From Thioclava atlantica (GTDB lineage Bacteria > Pseudomonadota > Alphaproteobacteria > Rhodobacterales > Rhodobacteraceae), in contig NZ_AQRC01000004.1 of assembly GCF_000737065.1 (NCBI RefSeq), forward strand, positions 62,001-126,000: DNA of 64,000 bases, read 5' to 3'. The position numbers and the translations under genes are program-made. The number at the start of each line of letters is the position of its first letter. Position 1 is the stretch's first letter. Under the pieces are notes generated by a model, which was not told where the DNA came from, did no database searches, and saw nothing but the letters and a program-made list of their open reading frames with translations. Positions 17,131 through 27,167 of the stretch are shown here, in pieces.

Positions 17131-18026
17131 GCGACCGCCTCCCATGCGCTCAGGTCGAGGCCGAAGGCATCGGCCAGCGCCCGGTTGGCGGGGCGGAAGT
17201 CACGACGCAATTCGGTCAGGACCCTGCGCTCCTGCGCCGATGGCGCCGCGGGCGCGCGGGTGTTCACCCTTCGGTAGAGGGCGCGCAAATGCCGGTAAGC
17301 CGCACCGCGCGGCAGTGTCCCGCGAAGCGCGACGTTGATGCGCTGGAGGGCGCGGCTGCGCGGAACATAGCTCTGGTTCTCGGGGGCGAAATCGAACCCG
17401 TCGTAGAAGCCCGGATCGAGTCCGAGCCACTGCGCGATCTCTTCCATCGCCTCGCGGCTCTGTCGGGTCAGCCGCTCGAAGGTCATGACCTTCAACCGCT
17501 CCTCCCCCAACCGCGCCCGCCAGGGGGCGAGGTGATCGAGATACTGGGCGTTTCCGAGCGCCCGTTCGGCGAGTTCATTGCCGCCGAACCGCGCCCCTCC
17601 GCCCCGCAGGGCGTCGATGTAATCTGAAAAACTCATGTGGGGAGCAATCCAATTCCAATTATTCTGAAAATACCGGAAAATAGAAAAGATCTGCGCGGCG
17701 GGCTCGCGCAGGACGAACAGGCATTTCGGCGCTCCGGGCATGTCCGGGATCACCCGCAGCGCGGTCTTCGAATAGAGATAGTCCGGCGTCGCATCGAAGA
17801 TGACGCGGGTCTCGGGGCGGGGGGGATCGAACGCGGTGCTCCAGCTTGCCATCCCGTTCGAGACGTGAAAATCGCGGCGATAGGTGTGGGTGCCGGGATC
17901 GGCGAGGAAACAGGTTTCCTTCTCGCGCGCGCCAAGCGCCTGAGGATGCGCGGCGAGCCAGCGATGCAACGTGGAGGTGCCGCATTTGGGCGCCCCCGCG
18001 ATGAAGAAATTCGGCAACCACTCCAT
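17127..18026 (-). CDS. PAPS-dependent sulfotransferase
   Basis: A 299-residue cytosolic sulfotransferase. The 5'-phosphosulfate loop FIAGAPKCGTSTLHRWL is at the N-terminus and the 3'-phosphate motif is LREPAAQIFSIFR in the middle. It should move sulfate from PAPS to a hydroxyl of the repeat unit. It is coupled to wzx by ATGA and lies 13 bp after wza, so sulfation is probably an intrinsic step of this polymer. The second of two close ATGs (18026) is chosen because GGAGG then lies 7 nt away. The acceptor is unknown; protein or lipid sulfation is a weaker alternative. Confidence 0.8.
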   Translation of the reverse strand: MEWLPNFFIAGAPKCGTSTLHRWLAAHPQALGAREKETCFLADPGTHTYRRDFHVSNGMASWSTAFDPPRPETRVIFDATPDYLYSKTALRVIPDMPGAPKCLFVLREPAAQIFSIFRYFQNNWNWIAPHMSFSDYIDALRGGGARFGGNELAERALGNAQYLDHLAPWRARLGEERLKVMTFERLTRQSREAMEEIAQWLGLDPGFYDGFDFAPENQSYVPRSRALQRINVALRGTLPRGAAYRHLRALYRRVNTRAPAAPSAQERRVLTELRRDFRPANRALADAFGLDLSAWEAVA

Positions 18027-18038
18027 CCGCATCCCTCC

Positions 18039-19382
18039 TCAATCCGCGCTCTTGCTGATCGACCCCGAGAGCGCGCGCGGCACCAGCGCATTGACCACAT
18101 TGCTCCAATGGGTCACCGGCTGGGCGGCCACGAAGACCACGTCGTCGGGACGCAGCTCGAACCGCGTCGCGAGCAGAAGCCCTGCGGCATTGCCCGTATC
18201 CAGATGCCAGGCGGTGACCCGGTCCGGAGCCGTGCGCGCAGCGCGAAGCACATAGATCTGGCGTGGATCGGCGAGTTGGGTGAAGACCCCGCCCGCCTCG
18301 TCGAAGAGCGCATCGGCCAGCATGGCCCTCTGGCCGAAGGGCAACGCGTAACGGCTCTGCTTCGGCAACTCCCCGGCCAGGTAGACGTGATCGCGCCGCT
18401 CCGCGCCCAGGTCGAGCCGCGCCGCGAAACTCTCGCGCTGGTCGCTCAGCTCCGCGCGGCGCATCTCGACCTGCGCGGCCAGCATCCGCGCCTGGCCTTC
18501 GCGATAGGTCCCGAGCTTGAGCTGCTGCTCGAAATAGGCCGCCGCCTTGTCGAGATCGTAGCCCGACCCCACGAAGACGCTGTCGCCCGGCGCAAGCTGG
18601 ACGCGCTCCGCACCGGCACGCGACTGGATCTGCTCGAGCGGCACCTGATAGAGCGTGCCCTCGCGATGAAGCCGCACCAGCGCGTAGGCCGGATCGACAT
18701 CGCGCACGCCGCCCGCCTCCGCCAGTGCCTCGTCGAGATAGAGCGGCGAGAGCCCGATCGTGATGACGCCGGGCGCCCCGACCGCACCGCCCACCGTGAC
18801 CTTGCGCGAGCGGAACTCCGACAGTTCGAGCGAGAAATTCGGGTCGATATTCTTGTCGAGGAAATGCCGGAACAAGGTGGCCTCGGCCTCCTCCACGGTC
18901 TGGCCAGCGATCCGCGCCCGGCCGATCCCCGGCACCGAGATCGTCCCGTCATCCTGCACCGTGTAACCCTGCCGCGTGCTTTGCGCGGCGAGTAGCCCCG
19001 CGAGCTGCTCGACCGTTCCGCCGCTCTTCGGCGTGGCGAGCATCACCACATCCCCGACCCCGATCCGGTAGCTTTGCGCGGGCACGGGCGGCGGCAGGAT
19101 CGTCGCGAGCCGGGCGGGCCGTGCCGGGCGATCGACGATCGGCGCAGGCGCCGCGGCGCGCAGGTCCTGGCGCGCCTGAGCGGTCTGCGAAAAATAGGCC
19201 GGCAAGGGGCGCGGCGTGTAGGGCTCGGCATTGGCCGCGCGCAGGCTTTGCGGGGTGATCTCGCGCAGCTCGACCTCACCCTGAGGGGTCTTGCCCGCCA
19301 CCACCGCGCTCTTGTTGTAGATCACGCCGCAAGCAGACAAGGCGACCGCCATTGCCGCGATCAGGATCGGTGCCATCCGCAT
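18039..19382 (-). CDS. Polysaccharide export outer-membrane lipoprotein (Wza-like)
   Basis: A 447-residue lipoprotein. The signal MRMAPILIAAMAVALSAC ends at a lipobox (LSAC), predicting lipidation at Cys19. The poly_export domain starts near SYRIGVGDVVMLATP (about residue 100). SLBB-type repeats follow, with KVTVGGAVGAPGVITIG and HVYLAGELPKQ. A coiled stretch around 320-360 is rich in Gln and Glu. It should form the outer-membrane export channel that works with the Wzc-like protein. GGGGGGAG precedes the ATG; a long arginine-rich upstream extension is rejected. Confidence 0.88.
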   Translation of the reverse strand: MRMAPILIAAMAVALSACGVIYNKSAVVAGKTPQGEVELREITPQSLRAANAEPYTPRPLPAYFSQTAQARQDLRAAAPAPIVDRPARPARLATILPPPVPAQSYRIGVGDVVMLATPKSGGTVEQLAGLLAAQSTRQGYTVQDDGTISVPGIGRARIAGQTVEEAEATLFRHFLDKNIDPNFSLELSEFRSRKVTVGGAVGAPGVITIGLSPLYLDEALAEAGGVRDVDPAYALVRLHREGTLYQVPLEQIQSRAGAERVQLAPGDSVFVGSGYDLDKAAAYFEQQLKLGTYREGQARMLAAQVEMRRAELSDQRESFAARLDLGAERRDHVYLAGELPKQSRYALPFGQRAMLADALFDEAGGVFTQLADPRQIYVLRAARTAPDRVTAWHLDTGNAAGLLLATRFELRPDDVVFVAAQPVTHWSNVVNALVPRALSGSISKSAD

Positions 19383-19458
19383 CTTTCTCCCCCCTGTTTC
19401 CGCTCGGCTCACCGGCGGCCCTCCCCGGCCTCTCCGTCCCCAATCATCGCGCGACCGC

Positions 19459-20154
19459 TCATCGCCCCGACCGGGCCGCGACCTCGCCCAGCGTGCGCCA
19501 GAGGATCGCGCAATCGAGCCGGAGCGAGCAGCGTTCGAAATAGGAAACGTCGAGCGCGACGCGCGTCTCGTAGGAGACCCCGTTGCGCCCCGAGACCTGC
19601 CAAAGTCCGGTGATACCGGGCGTCTGCGCCTCATAGATCGGGCGATGGCGCCCGTAGAGGGCCAGTTCCTCGTCCATCACCGGGCGTGGCCCGACGAGGC
19701 TCATCTCGCCGCGCAGCACGTTCCACAGCTGGGGCAGTTCATCGAGGCTCGTGCGTCGCAGGAAACGCCCCAAGCGGGTGATCCGCGGATCGCGATCGAG
19801 CTTGCGCCCGCAGGCCCAGTCGGCGGCGGCACGCGGATCGGCCCGCAGATGATCGGCAAGTCGCGCCTCGGCATCGGGCACCATCGTTCGCAGCTTCCAG
19901 CAGGTGAAGGGCCGCCCGTCGCGCCCGACCCGCCGATGCCCGAAAAAGCCGGCCCCGCCATCGGCACGCACGAGGAGCCAGAGCCCGAGGACGAGCAGCG
20001 CCAGCGGCGGCATCAGAAACGGCAGAAGCAGAAGATCGAACACGCGTTTGCCCCCGTCGCGGTAAGGGTACCGCATCGGGTGCGGCCTTGACGCACCGTC
20101 GGGAACAGGGGGAACGGCCTGAATGCGGAAGCCCCGCATATCGGACATGCTCAT
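19459..20154 (-). CDS. Initiating undecaprenyl-phosphate sugar-phosphate transferase (ExoY/WbaP C-domain type)
   Basis: A 231-residue monotopic membrane enzyme that starts repeat-unit assembly by putting a sugar-1-phosphate on undecaprenyl phosphate. It has one hydrophobic segment ([18 protein letters not shown]), then the family motifs [34 protein letters not shown] and [11 protein letters not shown]. The short ExoY-like length without the N-terminal four-helix domain suggests hexose (galactose or glucose) phosphate, though this is inference. The start at 20154 is one of three close ATGs; GAGG lies about 9 nt upstream of it. It leads the minus-strand export genes and diverges from wzc. Confidence 0.87.
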   Translation of the reverse strand: MSMSDMRGFRIQAVPPVPDGASRPHPMRYPYRDGGKRVFDLLLLPFLMPPLALLVLGLWLLVRADGGAGFFGHRRVGRDGRPFTCWKLRTMVPDAEARLADHLRADPRAAADWACGRKLDRDPRITRLGRFLRRTSLDELPQLWNVLRGEMSLVGPRPVMDEELALYGRHRPIYEAQTPGITGLWQVSGRNGVSYETRVALDVSYFERCSLRLDCAILWRTLGEVAARSGR

Positions 20155-20275
20155 GAGCCAGACCTCGCTCAGAACACCCCTGCCCCACGGTAGCGAGCCC
20201 CGCCAGCACACCTCGCAAAATAGCTTCGGCAATGCTCACGGTTTCGTTACCCATTGCGAAATTCCGTGAGTTCGT

Positions 20276-20288
20276 CAACTATAAGTTG
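20276..20288. promoter_or_regulatory. Palindrome in the divergent polysaccharide promoter region
   Basis: CAACT-ATA-AGTTG, a perfect 13-bp inverted repeat midway in the 216-bp region between the initiating transferase and the Wzc-like gene. It is a reasonable regulator site for two divergent operons, but no regulator is identified and chance occurrence is possible. Nothing else is seen in 20155-20370. Confidence 0.35.
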
Positions 20289-20370
20289 TTCGAGGGTAAG
20301 GATTTCCGCCCTGAATTGTTGCACTCGGCGCGGCAATCCACCCCGCCACAGACCCATTGGATAATCGCCC

Positions 20371-22446
20371 ATGCGCAATGAGCCGATCGAGTCCCCCCGC
20401 TTCCGCACGCCGCAGAAAGACGACACCGTGGACACGCTCGCAATGCTGCGGCTCCTCCTGCGCGGCTGGCCGCAAATCCTCACGGCGCTCGCCGTCTGCC
20501 TCGCGGGAGGGCTGCTCTATCTCTTCGTTCTCGCCACCCCGCAATATGTGGCGCGCTCGACGGTGATCCTCGACCCGCGCAAGCCGCAACTGATCGACCT
20601 CGCCTCGGTGATCGGCGGGATGAGCGGCGAAGCGGACGAGCTCAACAGCGAGGTCGAGGTGCTGCGATCGCGCGGCTTGCTCAACAAGGTCGTGGACACA
20701 CTCGACCTCGCGAGCGATCCCGAATTCAACCCGCGCCTCTCCGCACCCTCGCCCGTGGCGCGCCTGGTGGGAGCGATCCTTCCCGCCTCCGAGACGCCGA
20801 GCGCGCAGCAGCTGCGCGACAGCACCGTGACCACGCTCATCTCGCATCTTCGGGTACGCATCCTGCCGTCGAGCTATGTCTTTGAAATCGCGGTGCGATC
20901 GGAGGATCCGGAGAAAGCGGCGCGGATCTCGGACACGATCGCGCAACTCTATATCCGCGACCAGATCGAGGTGAAGTTCCAGGCCACCGAAGCCGCCACC
21001 GAATGGCTCACCGAGCGGGTCGGCACGCTCAAGCAAGATCTCGAGGCCGCCGAGGCGCGCCTCAAGGCCTTCGATGCCGAAAGCGCGCTCATCTCGCCCG
21101 TGACCCTCGGTGCGCTGGAAATGCAGCTGAAAGACATCCGCGATCGCCTCGGGCGCATCCGCCATCAGCGCGATGCCGGTGTGACCTATCTCGAGGCGCT
21201 CGCCGCGGCGCGGACGCCCGTGGACAGGCGCGCCGCGGCGGCCGATCCCGTGCTCGACCGGATCGCTCCCGCAGCCTCCACGGCGTTCGACGCGCGCTTC
21301 GCCGAAATCGTCGCGCAGGCGGAACAGGAAGTGACGCGCACCGAGGACCAGATCGCTGCGCTCGAGACCTCGGAACTCACGCTGCGCGAGCAGATTGCGC
21401 GGCAGAGCGAGGACATGATCGAGATCCAGCAGCTCACCCGCGAGGCCGAGGCAAGCCGGATGCTCTACGAATATTTCCTCAACCGCCTGAAGGAGACCTC
21501 GGCCCAGCAAGGCATCCAGCAGGCCGACAGCCGCGTGCTGTCCCAGGCGGTGATTCCCGAAACCCCCGCGAGCCCGCGCGCGGGCCTGGTATTGGGCCTG
21601 TGCCTCGCGCTCGGCCTGATCACGGGAGCGGCGCTGAGCGCCTGGCGCGAGCTGCGCAACTCGGCCTTCCGCACCGCGCGCGAACTCGAGGCGGCAAGCG
21701 GCACGCTCGTGATGGGGCAGATCCCGTTGATCAAGGCGCACGCGAAATCGGAGATGAAGGAGCGCCTCACCGCCCGACCCGCGAGCCCCGCGATGGAGGC
21801 GGTGCGCAACCTGCGCACCTCGCTGATGCTGTCGAATGTCGATGCGCCGCCGCAGGTGATCGTGACCACGTCGGCGCTGCCCGGCGAGGGCAAGACGACG
21901 ACCGCGATCGCCCTTGCCGTCAATCTCGCGCTCTCGGGCAAGGCGGTGCTGCTCGTCGAAGGCGATATCCGCCGCAGGACGCTGAGCGAATACTTCCCTC
22001 AGGACGCGGGCGCGGCGGGGCTTTCCTCGGTGCTTTCCGGACAGATCCCGCTCGAAGAGGCGGTGCGCCGGGACGAGGCGAGCGGCCTTTCGCTTCTGAT
22101 GGGGGACGAGGCTGCGGCCAATGCGGCCGATCTCTTCGCCTCCGCCGCCTATCGGCATTTCCTCGAAGCCGCGCGGGCCCATTACGACCATGTGATCATC
22201 GACACGCCGCCGGTTCTGGTCGTCCCCGATGCCCGGATTCAGGCGCAGGCCGCCGATGCGGTGCTGTTTGCGGTACGCTGGAACGTCACGACGCAAAGCC
22301 AGCTCGAAGATGCGCTGCACATGTTCACCTCGGTCAACCGCCCGGTCACCGGCCTCGTGCTGACCCAGATCGATCGCGCGAAGATGCGCCGCTACGCGTC
22401 CGAAGGCCCCGAGGCGCCCTATGGCAGCTATGCCGCCTATGGGTAA
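20371..22446 (+). CDS. Polysaccharide co-polymerase and tyrosine autokinase (Wzc/ExoP-like)
   Basis: A 691-residue inner-membrane protein controlling chain length and export. TM1 is about residues 34-55, followed by a Wzz domain, a long periplasmic coiled-coil region (about 195-400) and TM2 near 410-430. A BY-kinase domain follows, with Walker [10 protein letters not shown] (501-509, Lys508), Walker A' LLVEGD (527-532) and Walker B IIDTPP around Asp611. Four tyrosines lie in the last sixteen residues ([17 protein letters not shown]), the usual autophosphorylation cluster. In Walker A' the first acidic residue is Glu530 rather than Asp. No Shine-Dalgarno stands out before the ATG. Confidence 0.88.
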   Translation: MRNEPIESPRFRTPQKDDTVDTLAMLRLLLRGWPQILTALAVCLAGGLLYLFVLATPQYVARSTVILDPRKPQLIDLASVIGGMSGEADELNSEVEVLRSRGLLNKVVDTLDLASDPEFNPRLSAPSPVARLVGAILPASETPSAQQLRDSTVTTLISHLRVRILPSSYVFEIAVRSEDPEKAARISDTIAQLYIRDQIEVKFQATEAATEWLTERVGTLKQDLEAAEARLKAFDAESALISPVTLGALEMQLKDIRDRLGRIRHQRDAGVTYLEALAAARTPVDRRAAAADPVLDRIAPAASTAFDARFAEIVAQAEQEVTRTEDQIAALETSELTLREQIARQSEDMIEIQQLTREAEASRMLYEYFLNRLKETSAQQGIQQADSRVLSQAVIPETPASPRAGLVLGLCLALGLITGAALSAWRELRNSAFRTARELEAASGTLVMGQIPLIKAHAKSEMKERLTARPASPAMEAVRNLRTSLMLSNVDAPPQVIVTTSALPGEGKTTTAIALAVNLALSGKAVLLVEGDIRRRTLSEYFPQDAGAAGLSSVLSGQIPLEEAVRRDEASGLSLLMGDEAAANAADLFASAAYRHFLEAARAHYDHVIIDTPPVLVVPDARIQAQAADAVLFAVRWNVTTQSQLEDALHMFTSVNRPVTGLVLTQIDRAKMRRYASEGPEAPYGSYAAYG

Positions 22447-22511
22447 GATGGCTTGACCTCGCGCCGCCGCGCTCGCTACTGCGGGGGCGACGGGCAAGCA
22501 GAGGGCATATC

Positions 22512-23525
22512 ATGACGCGCATCCTGATCACCGGCACCGCGGGCTTCATCGGCTATCACCTCGCGAAGCTTCTGCTGGCCGAGGGCTTTCGCGTCCACGG
22601 CTTCGACGGGATGACCGATTACTACGATGTCGCGCTCAAGCAGCGCCGACACGCGATGCTGCTCCAGGACCCGAACTTCTCCGCGACCGAGGCGATGCTC
22701 GAGGATCAGGAGGCTTTCGATGCGATGGCCGACGAGTTCCAGCCGGAGATCATCGTCCATCTCGCGGCGCAGGCAGGGGTGCGCTACAGCCTCGAACAGC
22801 CCCGCGCCTATATCGACGCCAACGTGGTCGGCACCTTCAACGTGATGGAGGCCGCGCGCCGCCACGAGGTCAAGCACCTGCTGATGGCCTCGACCTCTTC
22901 GGTCTATGGCGCGAACGAGGACATGCCTTACGCCGAGACCGACAAGGCCGACACGCAGCTGACGATCTATGCCGCGACGAAGAAGGCCACCGAGTCGATG
23001 GGCCATTCCTATGCCCATCTGTGGAACCTCCCCACCACCATGTTCCGCTTCTTCACGGTCTACGGTCCCTGGGGTCGGCCGGACATGGCGCTTTTCAAGT
23101 TCACCGACGCGATCCTCGATGGCCGCCCGATCGACATCTACAATCACGGCGAGATGTATCGCGACTTCACCTATGTCGACGATCTCGTGCGCGGTATCCG
23201 CCTGCTGATCGACGCCGTGCCCGAGCGGCCCGCCTCGCGCGACGAGATCGAGGAAGGCGACAGCCTCTCGCCGGTCGCGCCCTACCGGATCGTCAATATC
23301 GGCAATTCCGACAAGGTGAAGCTCCTCGATTTCGTCGAGGCGCTCGAGGCCGAGATCGGCCGCCCCGCGATCCGCAATTACATGGAGATGCAAAAGGGCG
23401 ACGTGCCGGCGACCTGGGCCGACGCGTCGCTGCTCCACCGGCTCACCGGTTACCGGCCGCAGACCGACATTCGTGACGGTATCATGAAATTCGTGGCCTG
23501 GTTCCGGGACTATTACCGGAAATAG
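22512..23525 (+). CDS. NAD-dependent epimerase, probably UDP-glucuronate 4-epimerase
   Basis: A 337-residue short-chain dehydrogenase-type epimerase. The NAD-binding motif GTAGFIG is at residues 8-14 and the catalytic YAATK at 153-157, with the TSSVYG stretch before it. The insert [20 protein letters not shown] and the overall length match GAE/LspL-type enzymes that make UDP-galacturonate from UDP-glucuronate, so the polymer probably contains galacturonic acid. It follows the Wzc-like gene by 65 bp on the same strand and ends the polysaccharide locus. UDP-glucose or other 4-epimerase activity is the alternative. Confidence 0.8.
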   Translation: MTRILITGTAGFIGYHLAKLLLAEGFRVHGFDGMTDYYDVALKQRRHAMLLQDPNFSATEAMLEDQEAFDAMADEFQPEIIVHLAAQAGVRYSLEQPRAYIDANVVGTFNVMEAARRHEVKHLLMASTSSVYGANEDMPYAETDKADTQLTIYAATKKATESMGHSYAHLWNLPTTMFRFFTVYGPWGRPDMALFKFTDAILDGRPIDIYNHGEMYRDFTYVDDLVRGIRLLIDAVPERPASRDEIEEGDSLSPVAPYRIVNIGNSDKVKLLDFVEALEAEIGRPAIRNYMEMQKGDVPATWADASLLHRLTGYRPQTDIRDGIMKFVAWFRDYYRK

Positions 23526-23603
23526 AGCCACCCCCCTTGCCGCGACGCAGCATGAGCCTAGATCGGGCCTCTGACGCTCACCCCGATGCTTCGGAGACCT
23601 CCC

Positions 23604-24782
23604 ATGACGCTCAGCCCCCGCGACGCACGGGCCGTGATCCTTTCGCTCGCCCTCGGCACGTTCGGCATCGGCGTGATCGAATTCGCCTCGATGGGGCTCC
23701 TGCCCTATTACGCGCGCGATCTGGGCGTGAGCGAAGTGCGCGCGGGCCACGCGATCTCCGCCTATGCGATCGGGGTCGTGGTGGGCGCGCCTCTTCTCGC
23801 GGTGATCGGAGCGAAGATCCCGCGCAAGCAATTCCTGATCGGGCTGATGGCCTTTTACGCGGCAGCCAATCTCCTCGCCGGTTTCGCCCCCGACATGACG
23901 AGTTTCACGCTCGCACGCTTCGCCTCGGGCCTTCCCCACGGCGCCTATTTCGGCATGGCGATGCTGTTCGCCGCCGACCTGATGCCCGCGGGCAAACGCG
24001 CTCAGGGGATCGCCTGGGTGATCACCGGGCTCACCGTTGCCAATATCGTGGGCGTGCCGCTGGCCGGATCGCTGGGCCAGAATTTCGGCTGGAGATGGGG
24101 CTTCGCGATCGTCGCGGTGCTCTGCGGGCTCTCCGCGCTGATGATCTGGCGCACCGCCCCCGCCACCCCGCGCGATCCCGATGCGAGCCCGCTGCGCGAA
24201 CTGGGCGCACTTGCGAACCGCTCGGTCTGGCTCACGCTCGGGGTGGGCGCGATCGGTTTCGGGGGGATCTTCGCGGTCTATTCCTACCTGTCCGCGGCGA
24301 TGATCGACACCCATGCCGGCCCGGACTGGACCATCCCCGTCGCCCTCTCGGCCTTCGGGGTGGGCGGGACGCTGGGCAATGCGATCTCGGGCAAGCTCTC
24401 GGAATGGTCGCGCTTCGGGGCCGCTGCGATCCTGCTCATCGGCATGGGCGTGATGGCGCTGGCCTACACGCTGACCATCGGTGACTGGCGGGCGATGGCG
24501 GTCGCGATGGTCGCGCTCGGCTCCACCGCGGGGATGGTGATCCCGATGCAGATGCGGCTGATGGAGGTCGCAGGCGAGGCGCAGACGCTGGCGGCCGCCC
24601 TCAACCACGCCGCGTTCAACCTCGCCAATGCGATCGGCCCCTACCTCGCGGGGCTCGCCCTTGCGGCGGGCTATGGGTGGGAGGCGACCGGCTATGTCGG
24701 CGCGGGGCTGGCGGTGGCGGGGATGGTGGCCCTCGCCCTCGCCGTCCTCGATGCGCGCCGCGCCGAGCCGCTGCCGGCCTAG
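23604..24782 (+). CDS. MFS transporter (DHA1, AraJ-like)
   Basis: A 392-residue protein with twelve predicted helices and a central cytoplasmic loop around APATPRDPDASPLREL. It is of the drug:H+ antiporter 1 type, where E-F-A in helix 1 and ISAYAIGVVVGAP in helix 2 are typical of AraJ-like sugar or drug efflux proteins. GGAGA lies 6 nt before the chosen ATG. The stop TAG overlaps the stop of the convergent molybdoenzyme gene in the palindrome CTAG. Substrate unknown; it may be unrelated to the polysaccharide locus. Confidence 0.8.
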   Translation: MTLSPRDARAVILSLALGTFGIGVIEFASMGLLPYYARDLGVSEVRAGHAISAYAIGVVVGAPLLAVIGAKIPRKQFLIGLMAFYAAANLLAGFAPDMTSFTLARFASGLPHGAYFGMAMLFAADLMPAGKRAQGIAWVITGLTVANIVGVPLAGSLGQNFGWRWGFAIVAVLCGLSALMIWRTAPATPRDPDASPLRELGALANRSVWLTLGVGAIGFGGIFAVYSYLSAAMIDTHAGPDWTIPVALSAFGVGGTLGNAISGKLSEWSRFGAAAILLIGMGVMALAYTLTIGDWRAMAVAMVALGSTAGMVIPMQMRLMEVAGEAQTLAAALNHAAFNLANAIGPYLAGLALAAGYGWEATGYVGAGLAVAGMVALALAVLDARRAEPLPA

Positions 24783-27061
24783 CTCGCCTTCTCGATCCGC
24801 ACCGGCACCCCCTTGGAGCCGGGCGTCTTCGACAACTCGTCGTGCAGCTCGACCGGGATGAGCACGTTGCATTCGGGATAATACCCCCCGACCGTGCCGC
24901 GCGGCAGCTCGAAGGTGACGACGGTGAGGCCGTCGCGCCGGCGCGCCACCCCGTCATCCATGTCGCCATGGACCACGATCGGATCACCGTGCTCGAGCCC
25001 GAGTTCGGCCATGTCCATCTTGTTCATCAGAAGAACATCGCGCGTTCCCTCGATCCCGCGGAAGCGGTCCGAATAGCCGTAGATGGTGGTGTTGAACTGA
25101 TCGTTCGAGCGCATCGTGATCATCCGGAAGCGCCCCGGCTTGTCCTCGAAGCCCAGAGCATTGAGCCGATCGGGCGTGGTGAATTCGAGCTTGCCGCTCT
25201 CGGTCTTCCAGACGCGGTGATGGGCGGGGTTGCCGCGCCAGAACCCGCCGGGCTGGTTCATCCGTTCGTTGTAGTCGCGGAAATCGTCGGGATAGGTCGC
25301 CTCGATGAGGTCGCGGACCTTCGAGTAATCCTTCACCCACGCCCTCCACTGCAATCTGGGGTTCGGCTCGCACGCCGCCTCGGCGATACGGCAGGTGATC
25401 TCGAGTTCCGATTTCACCTGATCCGAGACCGCCGGATGCTTGCCCAGCGACCCGTGGATCATCGAGAAACTGTCCTCGATCGACACATACTGGTTGCCGG
25501 TCTCCTGCTCGTCGATCTCGGAGCGGCTCAGGCAGGGCAGGATGAAGGCCGTCTCGCCGGGATAGAGATGCGAGCGGTTGAGCTTGGTCGAGATCATCAC
25601 CGTGAGCTTCTGGTTGGGCCAGCTTTCCTCGACCCGCGCGGTGTCGGGCAGCGCGCGCACGAGATTGCCCCCGAGCGAGAAGGTCGCGGCGATCCGGCCC
25701 TGCATCATCGCCTGGGTCGCCTCGACGATGTGATAGCCATCCTCTTGCGGCGGCTCGAAGCCGAAGAGCTCCCGCAGCTTGTCCATCGGGATCAGCTTGG
25801 TCTTCTCGGCGATGCCCACCGTGCGCTGGCCCTGCACGTTCGAGTGACCGCGCACCGGGCAGCAGCCCGCGCCCTTGCGCCCGATATTGCCGCGCAGCGC
25901 CAGGAAATTCACCAGCATCCCGATATTCGTCGCGCCATGCACATGCTGGGTGAGCCCCATGCCATAGACACCGATCACGCGCTCGGCCTTCATGTAGACG
26001 TCGGCCGCGTCGCGCAGATCGGCTTCGGACAGGCCGCATTCCTCGCAGATGGCCTCCCAGGAAGTGCCGCGACAGAAGGCGAGAAACTCCTCGTAATTGG
26101 CCGAATGCTCGCGCAGGAAGTCCCAGTCGATCACCGGCGCGCGCCCTTGCGCCTGCGCCTTGTCGTCGGCCTCGATGACCGCCTTGCAAAGCCCGGTGAG
26201 CGCGGCGATGTCCGACCCGGCGCGAAGCTGGTGATACTGGTCCGAGATCTTGGTCTCGTTCCCGGTGAGCATGTCTTGCAGGTTCTGCGGGTTCACGAAG
26301 CTCACCAGCCCCTGCTCCTTCACCGGATTGAAGGTGACGATCTTAGCGCCACGCTCCTTGGCCTCCTGCAGCGGATGCAGGAAACGGGGCGAATTCGTGC
26401 CCGGGTTCTGACCGAAGAAGAAGTAGCAATCGGTTTCCTGAAGGTCTTCCCAGATGATCGTGCCGACCGGCGAGCCGATGACCTTCTTGAGACCCACCGA
26501 GGTGGTCTCGTGGCACATGTTCGAGCTTTGCGGGAGGTTGTTGTTGCCATAGGCCCGCGCCAGCAGCGCCCAGAGATAGGAGGCCTCGAGCCCGGCATGG
26601 CCGGAGGAGTAGAACACGACGTCCTTGCGCGGCAGCGTCTTCAGGATCGAGCCGATCTCGGCGAAGGCCTCGTCCCAACCGACCTCGACATAACGATCCG
26701 CATCGGCGTCGTAGCGCAGCGGCGCGGTCAGGCGCCCGGTCTTTTCCAGATCGTGGTCGGTCCAGTCGCGCAATTCGCTGACCGTGTGGTCATCCCAGAA
26801 GGCCGGCGTGCAGCGCGCCTTGGTCATCTCCCACAAGGTCGCCTTGGCGCCGTTCTCGCAGAATTCGAAAGGATGGTAATTGGCAGGCTTCGGGAAAGCG
26901 CAGGAGGCGCACATGTAGCCGCCCGGCTTGTTCTGGCGCTCGAGGGTGCGGATCACGTCGAGCGAAGGCCAGCTCTCGCCGTAAATCCGGGTGATGCCCT
27001 TCAGCGAACCCCAGCCGCCCGAGGGTCCGCTCTCCTTGGGAAGGTCGTCGATCTTGGTCAT
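24779..27061 (-). CDS. FdhF/YdeP-family molybdopterin oxidoreductase
   Basis: A 760-residue member of the DMSO-reductase superfamily. Near the N-terminus is GGYMCASCAFPKPANYHPFE, the YdeP-type start that lacks a full four-cysteine iron-sulfur motif. SSNMCHETTSVGL, in the molybdopterin region, carries the Cys that may ligate molybdenum. FFFGQNPGTNSPRFLHPL and a C-terminal molydop-binding domain with TMRSNDQFNTTIYGY follow. There is no signal peptide, so it is cytoplasmic. The physiological substrate of YdeP proteins is not well defined; formate or acid-stress roles are suggested by family. It lies after cydAB on the same strand across a structured 175-bp gap. Confidence 0.85.
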   Translation of the reverse strand: MTKIDDLPKESGPSGGWGSLKGITRIYGESWPSLDVIRTLERQNKPGGYMCASCAFPKPANYHPFEFCENGAKATLWEMTKARCTPAFWDDHTVSELRDWTDHDLEKTGRLTAPLRYDADADRYVEVGWDEAFAEIGSILKTLPRKDVVFYSSGHAGLEASYLWALLARAYGNNNLPQSSNMCHETTSVGLKKVIGSPVGTIIWEDLQETDCYFFFGQNPGTNSPRFLHPLQEAKERGAKIVTFNPVKEQGLVSFVNPQNLQDMLTGNETKISDQYHQLRAGSDIAALTGLCKAVIEADDKAQAQGRAPVIDWDFLREHSANYEEFLAFCRGTSWEAICEECGLSEADLRDAADVYMKAERVIGVYGMGLTQHVHGATNIGMLVNFLALRGNIGRKGAGCCPVRGHSNVQGQRTVGIAEKTKLIPMDKLRELFGFEPPQEDGYHIVEATQAMMQGRIAATFSLGGNLVRALPDTARVEESWPNQKLTVMISTKLNRSHLYPGETAFILPCLSRSEIDEQETGNQYVSIEDSFSMIHGSLGKHPAVSDQVKSELEITCRIAEAACEPNPRLQWRAWVKDYSKVRDLIEATYPDDFRDYNERMNQPGGFWRGNPAHHRVWKTESGKLEFTTPDRLNALGFEDKPGRFRMITMRSNDQFNTTIYGYSDRFRGIEGTRDVLLMNKMDMAELGLEHGDPIVVHGDMDDGVARRRDGLTVVTFELPRGTVGGYYPECNVLIPVELHDELSKTPGSKGVPVRIEKAS

Positions 27062-27167
27062 GGTGCAGGTCTCCTTCGGGTCTGACCCGCACCGGGTTTG
27101 GCGCACATATCGCAGACGCGCGCTGGCCTGTCTGTCCGGCAAGAAATTTCCGGAGAGAGGCCCTGCA

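Noticed and set aside
24677-27085. Very long open frame antisense to the molybdoenzyme gene, and similar ones antisense to the RND, GMC and rarA genes
   Set aside because: High GC makes stop codons rare on the opposite strand. The translations are rich in Arg, His, Asp and Leu with no domain pattern, while the sense frames carry full family motifs.
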